Source of the DNA: JAGLCY01 sp965363725
GTDB lineage: Bacteria > Krumholzibacteriota > Krumholzibacteriia > LZORAL124-64-63
DNA: 30,221 bases
Assembly (NCBI GenBank): GCA_965363725.1
Contig: CBDTUS010000022.1
Coordinates: 1-30,221 of the forward strand
Direction of reading: 5' to 3'
A program made the position numbers and the translations under genes. Positions 1-6,972 of this stretch are shown piece after piece. Below the pieces are notes generated by a model. The model made no database searches, was not told the origin of the DNA, and worked only from the letters and a program-made list of their open reading frames with translations. Within the stretch, counting starts at the first letter, position 1. Each line of letters opens with the position of its first letter.

Positions 1-967
1 TGGGAATGGCCTCGGCTTCTTGAATTAAACCTTCCACGATGGTCCAATTGCCTAACTCGCTGAAGAACCCTATCAATTCGAGGATACTGCCAATTTCGAG
101 ACGCCCTCCCTTAAAGCGTCGGATTCGATCACGGGCCTCCTCCAAGTGCAGGTAGGCCGCGCTGAAACGTCCTTCCTGGAGGGCAATGGTACCACGAAAA
201 CTCTCGGCCCTCGCTGCGTGTCGGGCAAGCTTGGCACTGGTTGCCAACTGATCCATTTTATCCAGATAGGTCCATGCTTCCTCAACTCGCCCCGATTTCC
301 TGGCCAAGGCAAATAGTTTCCCAAGAGTCTGACAGGTCATTCCCAAGTACCCGACGGATTGACTGCGCCTCAAAGCCTCTTCGAAATAGTCGAATGCGAT
401 TTCATTGTTGCCCTGGGATGTTTCGAGCTGGGCCACATTGGCCAGAACCACCACTTGGAGGGGGACATATCCCATTTTCTCCAATTCCTCAACGATATCG
501 AGCAACTGAACGATCTTCTCGGCGTCGGGTGTCATGGAATCGGATCTCAGACGATCCCATTCCTGCTCCAGTGAAAAAATCCGGTCCAGGGTCTCGGGAG
601 ACCGGCTTGCGAGGTCTTGGGCCACCTTGGTTCCATAGGGTACCTTGAACAAATCATCACGAACTCGCCCCAACCTCCCCATGAGCGGCAAAAGGAATTC
701 CCTGTCCTCTTGGGCGGCGTTCCAAAAAGCCTGTAAAATCCAATAGAAGTCTTCACTGACCCTGGAATGCCCCTCTGTTTCGTAGTATTCCCTAAGCTCC
801 TCCCCTGAGGAATTGAGCAGGGTGGTACGCGAGGAAATCGGAAGGCCAGGCACCAACGAAGAAAGTCGGTCTTCGGGCGAAGTGCTGCAACTGGCTACGA
901 GGAGCCCAATCCCGGCGAGGACTGGTATCCATATCACATAATTGTATAGTTTATTGCTTTTCTTCAA
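1..967 (-). CDS. TPR-rich lipoprotein, 3' end beyond the window
   Basis: The reverse strand reads open from position 967 to the left edge with no stop, giving at least 322 residues. The start chosen is TTG at 967-965: it is followed by a short basic N-terminus (KKSNK), a hydrophobic stretch at residues 11-26 and a lipobox V-A-S-C with Cys27, which indicates an exported lipoprotein. A weak GGCAGG ribosome site lies just upstream. An in-frame ATG at 1102 would bury the signal inside the protein, so it is less likely. From about residue 150 on, the sequence is helical and TPR-like, with pairs such as EIAFDYFEEAL and RVEEAWTYLDKM. The gene is divergent from the sigma factor, with a 198-bp gap, so the two may be co-regulated. 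The C-terminus is unseen. TPR lipoproteins beside sigma/anti-sigma pairs sometimes carry an effector domain such as CHAT, but nothing here proves one. Function unknown. Confidence 0.75.
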   Translation of the reverse strand, partial: MKKSNKLYNYVIWIPVLAGIGLLVASCSTSPEDRLSSLVPGLPISSRTTLLNSSGEELREYYETEGHSRVSEDFYWILQAFWNAAQEDREFLLPLMGRLGRVRDDLFKVPYGTKVAQDLASRSPETLDRIFSLEQEWDRLRSDSMTPDAEKIVQLLDIVEELEKMGYVPLQVVVLANVAQLETSQGNNEIAFDYFEEALRRSQSVGYLGMTCQTLGKLFALARKSGRVEEAWTYLDKMDQLATSAKLARHAARAESFRGTIALQEGRFSAAYLHLEEARDRIRRFKGGRLEIGSILELIGFFSELGNWTIVEGLIQEAEAIP

Positions 968-1165
968 GATAGACCTGCCGGACGAGTATTGAATGGCTTT
1001 GCCGGGACCCACCCAGGAGGCCCAGAATAAGACCGGGAAATTTTTCAGCGAACGGTGTCGGAGATTCTGCCAAATTTCCCAAGGTGCGCAAACAGTTTTC
1101 ATTCCTTACAATGATAAATCCCTGGAGCATCCGGTTTTCCCAACCCCGAAAATGGTGACTCACCC
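968..1165. promoter_or_regulatory. Divergent intergenic region (TPR lipoprotein / sigma factor)
   Basis: This 198-bp gap between two outward-facing genes must hold both promoters unless the lipoprotein starts at the ATG at 1102. An A+T-richer patch lies around 1085-1130. I could not pick a convincing -35/-10 pair. If the sigma factor is autoregulated, its own target promoter would be expected here. Confidence 0.4.
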
Positions 1166-2032
1166 ATGTCACATCCTGCAGAGAATTCCTCCAGCCACAA
1201 CCTATTTTGGGAGGATCTCCGTTTGGTTCAGGACATTCTTGCGGGCAGTGAGCAGGCCTGGCATCTATTCATGGAGCAGTACGCCGATCTGATCACTCAT
1301 GTTGCCGGTCGCTATCTGTTCGACGTGGATGATGTGGCCGCCGTCCAAACCGAGGTCTTCGAATCATTCTACCGCGGCAAGCTTGCAGCCTACCAGGGCC
1401 GATCTTCGCTCGCCGCTTGGGTCGCCGTCGTCACCCGGAACATCACCGCCGATTCTCTCCGGCGCCGGTACGGCCGCAGGGAAATTCCTGTCGGGCTCAA
1501 AAAACTGTCCAAGCTCCATCGCGAGGTCTTCAGGCACTACTACATCGAAGGGCTCACCTTTCTCGCCACCTTGGCGGCACTCCGGCCAAAGCATCCCGGT
1601 TTGGATGAAGAAGCGCTTGTAGACCTGTTGCAGGACATCCACGACCGGATCACCGACAAGACCCTTCGTAGAATCGCCTATGACCTGGCTGCTCATTCGG
1701 TGGGTTCCGCGTCCGGGCGTCTCCTGGAATTCTGCCAGACGGCGACCTGGGACCAAGAGGAAGGAAACGTAAACACCGATCCTTTGACCAGGCTCACCCT
1801 CCAAGAGGCGCAGATCCGCGCCAAAAAGGTCCTCGACCTGGTTGACGAATTGCCCCCCGAAGACCGGCATGTCCTCTCTTTGCGCTTCGATGAAGGGTTG
1901 CGCGCTCGGGAAATCGCGGAAAAATTGGGCTATCCGGGGCAGCGAAAGGTATACTCGACGCTCGACAGAATATTTCTCAAGATCAGGCGGCGTAGCGCCA
2001 AATTTTTCGAAAAAGCGGAGGAAAGTTCTTAA
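1166..2032 (+). CDS. ECF-like RNA polymerase sigma factor with an extra sigma-4-like segment
   Basis: This is a 288-residue sigma-70-family protein that would direct RNA polymerase to a dedicated promoter set. Residues about 28-103 match sigma region 2: the DVDDVAAVQTEVFESFYR helix, then SLAAWVAVVTRN and the basic SLRRRYGRRE end. Residues about 222-275 match region 4, with LPPEDRHVLSLRF followed by a helix-turn-helix (LRAREIAEKLG) and a basic tail. ECF factors are usually near 160-200 residues. The extra length is a segment at about 110-210 that itself opens like region 4 (LHREVFRHYYIEGLTF). A zinc-finger anti-sigma gene follows 100 bp downstream on the same strand, the usual arrangement for an ECF pair. 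The start is ATG at 1166 behind a weak GGTGA. Identity as a sigma factor is firm; the regulon is unknown. Confidence 0.88.
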   Translation: MSHPAENSSSHNLFWEDLRLVQDILAGSEQAWHLFMEQYADLITHVAGRYLFDVDDVAAVQTEVFESFYRGKLAAYQGRSSLAAWVAVVTRNITADSLRRRYGRREIPVGLKKLSKLHREVFRHYYIEGLTFLATLAALRPKHPGLDEEALVDLLQDIHDRITDKTLRRIAYDLAAHSVGSASGRLLEFCQTATWDQEEGNVNTDPLTRLTLQEAQIRAKKVLDLVDELPPEDRHVLSLRFDEGLRAREIAEKLGYPGQRKVYSTLDRIFLKIRRRSAKFFEKAEESS

Positions 2033-2043
2033 GATGCAGTTCT

Positions 2044-2066
2044 GGAAAGGAAAAACTTTCTTTTTT
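2044..2066 (+). other. Small hairpin followed by six T, between sigma and anti-sigma genes
   Basis: GAAAG (2045-2049) pairs with CTTTC (2056-2060) around an A-rich loop, and T2061-T2066 follow. The layout is that of an intrinsic terminator, but the stem is only 5 bp and AT-rich, so it would be weak. If active it would make anti-sigma transcription partial relative to sigma. It may equally be chance. Confidence 0.25.
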
Positions 2067-2132
2067 CCGACTAATCTCCATGGATCACGCCTGGGCCATT
2101 TTGGTTTTAGGGGAATGAATGGGATTTAGTGA

Positions 2133-2975
2133 ATGAACGCCAACGAACCCCACCTTTCGGAGGAAATGCTGGCCGCGCTCATCGACGGGGAGGTCAACCC
2201 CGACGAAGAAACCGTCGCTCGGGAGCATCTATCCCGTTGCCGCGCATGCATGGCCACCTATGCCGCGAGCGTCCGCCACATCTCAGATTGGCGGAGCGGT
2301 GCTGTGAGTCCTGCGGACCTTGTGGAAGCGACGGCCTCGCGGAATAAACGCCGGATTACCTATCTCCTTGCGGCTTGCCTTCCCCTGCTTGTGGTGGCGG
2401 GTGCCTGGTGGGCTTTCACGGTTACGGATCAATTCGACAGTATCCACCACCTCCTTGCCGATGGTTCCTACCACGGGTTGGTCCTGCCGGGCGCCCAAGA
2501 TGCGGCCTGGTCTCCTCCGCGCACCACCCGGGGAACGGCAGCCGAGGATCGCGACTGGGACAGCCTTCTCGCGGGCAAGCCGTGGCGCCGTCCCGACCCT
2601 GTCCTTGAGATCGGAGCCTGGGTGGCACTAGGCGATTTGGAGATGGCGAGGATCCGGCGAAACGCGGAGGAAAAGGCCCACCCCAATGATCCTGATCTTT
2701 TGACCCTGAAGGGCATCCTGGCCTATCGACAGCATGACCGGGATGATCCTCAGAAACCCGTGAGAAATGCGGCAAAACACTTCCGCAGGGTCCTGGAGAT
2801 CACCCCCAGGGATCCCGTCGCCCGGTTCAATTTGGCCATGGTATTGATTGACCTGGGAGAAATCGACGAAGCCCGCCCTCTCCTCGAGGACATCGTCGCC
2901 GAAACGGATCACACCTTTGTCAGCAAGAGAGCGGAAATAGAACTCTCATCGTTGAGCCAGCAGAACGCGGATTAG
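2133..2975 (+). CDS. Zinc-finger (zf-HC2 type) transmembrane anti-sigma factor with C-terminal TPRs
   Basis: This 280-residue protein probably holds the preceding sigma factor at the inner membrane. The N-terminal domain carries the H-x3-C-x2-C pattern of zinc-binding anti-sigma domains (His32, Cys36, Cys39 in HLSRCRAC) after an acidic start with the typical LIDGE helix. A single transmembrane helix lies at about residues 75-95 behind basic NKRR, so the rest should be periplasmic. Residues about 155-270 look like two or three TPRs (for example DPVARFNLAMVLIDLGEIDEARPLL). A periplasmic TPR sensor could receive a protein partner, possibly the divergent TPR lipoprotein; that is inference. The ATG at 2133 is chosen because the domain starts immediately; the GTG at 2129 is in another frame. 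The stop is 3 bp from the convergent kinase stop. Confidence 0.85.
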   Translation: MNANEPHLSEEMLAALIDGEVNPDEETVAREHLSRCRACMATYAASVRHISDWRSGAVSPADLVEATASRNKRRITYLLAACLPLLVVAGAWWAFTVTDQFDSIHHLLADGSYHGLVLPGAQDAAWSPPRTTRGTAAEDRDWDSLLAGKPWRRPDPVLEIGAWVALGDLEMARIRRNAEEKAHPNDPDLLTLKGILAYRQHDRDDPQKPVRNAAKHFRRVLEITPRDPVARFNLAMVLIDLGEIDEARPLLEDIVAETDHTFVSKRAEIELSSLSQQNAD

Positions 2976-2978
2976 CCC

Positions 2979-5639
2979 CTAACCCTCCTTCAACTGCGCC
3001 GCCCGCCTTTTGACGACGGCCGCCTCCTCGGCCAGCCCCAGGGAGCGGAGCACCTTCTCGTAGTCGTTGAGGAGTTCCTTGAGTTCGGAATGGTCAGGAC
3101 CCATGGCCATTTCGAACAGGGCGATGGCCCGTTCCAGCATCGGTTTGGCTTCCTCGTACCGGCCCAAGGCGTCCAGGGCTTCGGCGTAATCCTGAAGAAT
3201 TGAACTGAGATCCGGGTGATCGGCGCCCAGGGATTCCTCGAAGATGGCCACGGTCTGAACGAACCGGGGCAGACCGGCCTCTGGGTTTCCACGTTCGTAG
3301 GACAGTTTACCCAGGTCGCGGAGCGTCCACCCCACGTCGACATGCTCGGGGCCCAGGGCCTGGATGCGGATTTCCAGGGCCCGGGTGTAGAGGGACTCGG
3401 CTTCGGCGAAATGCTCACGGCTCCGTTCGAGATTGGCCAGGTTGTTCAGGGTCTGGGCCACATCGGGATGGTCCGGCCCGAGCGCCCTTTCGCGGATGTC
3501 CAGGGCCCGCCGGTAGAGGGGGTCGGCTGCGTCGAAATCCTCCTGCGTCTGGTGCACCAGAGCCAGATTGTTCAGGGCCAGCGCCAGGCGGGGATGGTCG
3601 GGGCCCAGCACTTTTTCATAGATGGAGGCCGCCCTTTCGTAGAGAGCTTCGGCCTCGCTTGGGCGATCGACATTGGTCAATAACAGGGCCAGGTTGTTAC
3701 AAGCCTTAGCGACGTCCGAATGGTCGCTGCCGTACGCCTTTTCCCAGAGAGCCAGCGCCTGCCGATAGAGCCTTTCGGCCTCGTCGTAGTGACCCCGAGT
3801 CCAGTTGAGGATGCCCAGGCTGTTGTAGCTGCGGGCGACCTCGGGATCATCGGGTCCGAGCACGGCGACCCGAATGTCCTTGGCCTGATAATACAGTGGC
3901 TCAGCCAGGTCATATTTTCCCTGCCGGCGGTAGACGCTCGCCAGCTTGTTGATACTTTCGGCCATTTCGAGCCGGTCGACCTCGCCCCCGTGCCGGTTCA
4001 TCACGTCCACCGCCTGGGTGAGCATGATTTCGGCCTCAGGATATCGACCCTGGTCGATGTAGAGATTGGCGAGGTCGGCCAGCAGTTCGGCCGAGGCGAC
4101 ATCCTCGACTGCGGTGACCTGGCGGCGTAGTTCCAGGGCCGTCTCCAGCATGGGACTGGCTTCGTCGTAGAGGCCCAGGTTGCGGTAGACCTTGCCGATG
4201 GTGTTCATCAGACGCGACTGGATCAGTGGTTCGGAGGCCAGTTCGTCCTCGATGCGCTGCGAACCCAGATCGAGGATCTCGCGTGCCGTGATGGTGTTGC
4301 CCTTGGCCTGGTCCGGATCCGAGACCTCGAAGATATCCACCAGGAAGTCCGAGACCTTGCCCGCGGTGGCCGCTTCCTCCCGGGCGTGCCTTTCGGCCTT
4401 GACGGCCCGGATCAGGCCCGTGGTCGTGCCGACGATGCCCAGAATGACCGCGAGAAACACGAATGCCGCAGCCGCCACGCCCGTCCGGTGCCGGCGAATG
4501 AATTTTTTGGTTTTGTAGGCGGCACCCGGCGGCCCCGCGCTGACAGGTTCGTACTTGAGATGGCGCCTGATGTCCTGCCCGAACCCCTTGACCGTCTCGT
4601 AGCGGCGCGCCCGGTCCTTCTCCAGCGCCTTCATGGTGATCCAGTCCAGGTCACCCCGGAGCTGCTTGTCCAGTGATGCCGGTTCGATCTTTCGATCTCC
4701 GGCCACCTTCACCAGGGTCTCGTTGGTGCCCGCCAATGTCTTGGCCCGGGTGCTCGGTTTGGGCGGCTCGTCCTCGCGGATCACCCGCAGGACTTCCAGG
4801 AATCCCTTGTCCTTCAGGTCGGACGACGAAAAGGGAAGCTGACCGACCAGAAGCTCATAGAGCACGACGCCGAGGGCGTAGACGTCCGTCCTGGTGTCGA
4901 TCCCCTGCCCCGTCATGTCCGTCTGCTCCGGACTCATGTACTCAGGCGTGCCCACCAGCTGCCCCGCGCTGGTGGTCATGGTGTTGTCGAACATCGAATT
5001 GTCCATGGCCTTGGCCACGCCGAAGTCGATGATCTTGGGCACGTGATGGCCGTCCGCCCGGCCCACCAGGATGTTCGAGGGTTTCAGGTCACGGTGGATG
5101 ATGGCCTTCTGATGGGCGTGCGTGACTCCCTCGCAGACCAGCACGAACAGTTCCAGCCGTTCGCTGACCGTCAACTGGTGCTCGTCGCAGTAGTCGTTGA
5201 TGGGAATGCCCTCGACGTATTCCATGACGAAATACGGTCGCCCATTTTCCGTGGCGCCCGCGTCGAACACCTTGGCGATGTGCGGGTGGTCCATCATCGC
5301 CAGGGCCTGGCGTTCGGATTCGAAACGGGCGACGAACTCCTCGGTGTCCATCCCTCGCTTGACCATCTTCAGCGCGACCTTGCGCTTGATGGGCTCGAGC
5401 TGCTCGGCCTCGTAGACCAGCCCCATGCCCCCTTCGCCGATCTCCTTGACCAGGCGGTAGGGACCGATGCGCTTTGGCGCTTCGGCAGCGGAATCATCCG
5501 GGGCAGACGCGCCTTCGGCCAAGGTCTCTGCGGGGTTGGGCCCGCCGGCAATGGTCCTGTCAGGATCGTGATCACCCCAGGCCATGGTCGGGGGCGGATC
5601 CTTCTCAGGATTCATGTCGAATGTCTTATCGCTGGACAT
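2979..5639 (-). CDS. Eukaryote-like Ser/Thr protein kinase with transmembrane helix and TPR array
   Basis: This 886-residue membrane kinase phosphorylates Ser/Thr on partner proteins. Numbered from ATG 5639, the kinase domain spans about 61-347. It has the glycine loop GEGGMG (68-73), catalytic Lys91 in VALK, the HRDLKPSN loop (HRD 182-184), DFG (205-207) and SPE (236-238), so it should be active. A transmembrane helix at about 387-410 follows a basic stretch (KKFIRRHR). Residues about 460-870 are TPRs with a roughly 42-residue period and recurrent LGPDHP linkers, as in kinesin light chain. If the kinase is cytoplasmic, the TPRs are periplasmic. The start is uncertain: ATG 5639 has GGAAG close upstream, while ATG 5675 gives 12 more residues with no ribosome site. 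The gene is convergent with the anti-sigma gene (3-bp gap) and divergent from the P-loop gene. Substrate unknown. Confidence 0.93.
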   Translation of the reverse strand: MSSDKTFDMNPEKDPPPTMAWGDHDPDRTIAGGPNPAETLAEGASAPDDSAAEAPKRIGPYRLVKEIGEGGMGLVYEAEQLEPIKRKVALKMVKRGMDTEEFVARFESERQALAMMDHPHIAKVFDAGATENGRPYFVMEYVEGIPINDYCDEHQLTVSERLELFVLVCEGVTHAHQKAIIHRDLKPSNILVGRADGHHVPKIIDFGVAKAMDNSMFDNTMTTSAGQLVGTPEYMSPEQTDMTGQGIDTRTDVYALGVVLYELLVGQLPFSSSDLKDKGFLEVLRVIREDEPPKPSTRAKTLAGTNETLVKVAGDRKIEPASLDKQLRGDLDWITMKALEKDRARRYETVKGFGQDIRRHLKYEPVSAGPPGAAYKTKKFIRRHRTGVAAAAFVFLAVILGIVGTTTGLIRAVKAERHAREEAATAGKVSDFLVDIFEVSDPDQAKGNTITAREILDLGSQRIEDELASEPLIQSRLMNTIGKVYRNLGLYDEASPMLETALELRRQVTAVEDVASAELLADLANLYIDQGRYPEAEIMLTQAVDVMNRHGGEVDRLEMAESINKLASVYRRQGKYDLAEPLYYQAKDIRVAVLGPDDPEVARSYNSLGILNWTRGHYDEAERLYRQALALWEKAYGSDHSDVAKACNNLALLLTNVDRPSEAEALYERAASIYEKVLGPDHPRLALALNNLALVHQTQEDFDAADPLYRRALDIRERALGPDHPDVAQTLNNLANLERSREHFAEAESLYTRALEIRIQALGPEHVDVGWTLRDLGKLSYERGNPEAGLPRFVQTVAIFEESLGADHPDLSSILQDYAEALDALGRYEEAKPMLERAIALFEMAMGPDHSELKELLNDYEKVLRSLGLAEEAAVVKRRAAQLKEG
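3005..4270 (-). repeat. Tandem TPR coding repeats within the kinase gene
   Basis: About nine to ten degenerate units of roughly 126 bp encode 42-residue helical pairs. They are recognisable by the spaced LGPDHP or LGADHP linker followed by NNLA or a similar helix start. The unit length is that of kinesin-light-chain TPRs, not the 34-residue classical TPR. Confidence 0.75.
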
Positions 5640-5935
5640 TAGCTTCCATTCGGCCGGGTCTTCCAACCCTAACATCAAGATTTTCTAGGGAATTCCCCGA
5701 ATCAGGCCAATTGATAGAGTAATTCAATTAGGGTTTTTGTCGAGCCCCGTCCGATTTCAACCCCTGAAGGATCTGCAGGAAACCCCCGTCCCCGGGGGTC
5801 GCTCTCGATGGGGAGCACGATCACCAGACGGAGGTTTCAAAAAATTTCGGCCACCCTTGACGATGGCCCGCGAAACCCGAATACTGTCCTCCACGAATGA
5901 GTCCCCCGATATCCGGCCCTAGAGAGGAAAAGCCC
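5640..5935. promoter_or_regulatory. Divergent intergenic region (kinase / P-loop protein) with a GC palindrome
   Basis: This 296-bp gap must contain promoters for both flanking genes. A 7-bp inverted repeat with a 4-base loop (ACCCCCG at 5782-5788, CGGGGGT at 5793-5799) sits near its centre. It has no T-run on either side, so a terminator is unlikely; an operator or chance are the alternatives. AT-rich sequence at about 5680-5740 could serve the kinase. A 61-codon ORF here (5737-5922) has no coding character. A strong AGAGAGGA ribosome site for the next gene is at 5921-5928. Confidence 0.4.
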
Positions 5936-6910
5936 ATGTCCAAGCATATCGATGTCCTGCTCCTGCTCGCCCTGCCCGCCAGCGGCAAGTCCGAAGCCCG
6001 CCGCTACCTGGCCAGCCTCAGCCCCGAGCAATGCCACGAGCAGTTCGGTATCGGGCACACGGTGCAGCTCGACGACTTTCCCTACGTTCACATCATGAGA
6101 AGGGTTAGCGACGAACTGACCAAGCGCGGACATCCCGGTGCGTTTTTTGTCTCCCCTGCTCTTCCCTTCCGCAACCCGGTCGACTGGCTGACGCTGATCG
6201 AACTGATCAACGAGGACTACGACGACCTGGTGAACGGCAACAAGCCCGCCCCCGAGTCGGCGTCCCTGTGGTTGTTCGACCGCATCGACGCGGCCCGGAT
6301 CCGCGCCGGCGGCGAAGCGATGATTGGCACCCTGGCCGAGGACCTGCGACGTGAAATCGCCGGCCCCATCGAAGCCGAGGCACGCAAACTTCTGGACGAC
6401 AAGGTGGCTGAAGTGCCCGACAGCCTCGAAGGCAAAACCGTGGTGATCGAGTTCGCCCGTGGCTGCGCCGACGGCCAGGCCATGCCCATCCCCCATCCCT
6501 ACGGATACGCGGGCAGTCTGGGCGCCTTGAGCCCAGCCATTCTGGAGCGGTCGAGCATCCTTTATATTTGGGTGACGCCGGAAGAGTCCCGTCGCAAGAA
6601 CGCCGCACGAACCGACCCCAACGACCCGGGCAGCATCCTGCACCACGGAGTGCCTTTGGCGGTGATGTACGGCGACTACGGTTGCGACGACATGGAGTAC
6701 CTGCTGGATAAATCCGCCAAGGACGACACCGTCCAGGTCGACAAGGCGGGCACCTCCTACTACCTGCCATTGGGCCGCTTCGACAACCGGGTGGACAAGA
6801 CCTCGTTCATCCGCGAGGACGAGAACAAATGGTCGAATTCAGATGTGAAGGCCTTGCAGGACGGGATGAAGGAAGCCTTCGACCACCTTTTGCACGGACT
6901 CGAGGGTTGA
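5936..6910 (+). CDS. P-loop NTPase, kinase-like, function unknown
   Basis: This 324-residue soluble protein has a Walker A motif close to its start (ALPASGKS, residues 12-19) and a hydrophobic strand ending in acidic/Arg residues (VVIEFARG, about 169-176). Arginines near 219-225 (EESRRKNAART) resemble the lid of small-molecule or polynucleotide kinases. It has no transmembrane segment. ATG 5936 is chosen because AGAGAGGA lies 7 bases upstream; an in-frame ATG at 5897 would add 13 unlikely residues. It is the first gene of the rightward group leading into the glycan locus, 62 bp before the polymerase-like gene with a weak hairpin between. Phosphotransfer to a nucleotide or sugar fits, but the substrate cannot be told from the sequence. 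Confidence 0.8.
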   Translation: MSKHIDVLLLLALPASGKSEARRYLASLSPEQCHEQFGIGHTVQLDDFPYVHIMRRVSDELTKRGHPGAFFVSPALPFRNPVDWLTLIELINEDYDDLVNGNKPAPESASLWLFDRIDAARIRAGGEAMIGTLAEDLRREIAGPIEAEARKLLDDKVAEVPDSLEGKTVVIEFARGCADGQAMPIPHPYGYAGSLGALSPAILERSSILYIWVTPEESRRKNAARTDPNDPGSILHHGVPLAVMYGDYGCDDMEYLLDKSAKDDTVQVDKAGTSYYLPLGRFDNRVDKTSFIREDENKWSNSDVKALQDGMKEAFDHLLHGLEG

Positions 6911-6912
6911 CG

Positions 6913-6931
6913 CCCTGTGACCAGGGTTTTT
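6913..6931 (+). terminator. Weak intrinsic terminator candidate after the P-loop gene
   Basis: CCCTG (6913-6917) pairs with CAGGG (6922-6926) around a 4-base loop, immediately followed by TTTTT (6927-6931). The stem is only 5 bp, so partial termination before the next gene is the most one would expect. Confidence 0.45.
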
Positions 6932-6972
6932 GGCCATCGTCTGCAGGGATACGAACCCATTGAGGGGCTTCC

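Noticed and set aside
241..756. Short plus- and minus-strand ORFs in the first 800 bases
   Set aside because: All lie in other frames of the lipoprotein gene, whose minus-strand frame is open throughout with signal peptide and TPR pattern.
951..1172. 73-codon minus-strand ORF upstream of the lipoprotein
   Set aside because: It has no ribosome site or domain and overlaps both the lipoprotein start and the sigma factor start in another frame.
5737..5922. 61-codon ORF between the kinase and P-loop genes
   Set aside because: No good ribosome site, no recognisable sequence, and it occupies a region that must hold two promoters.
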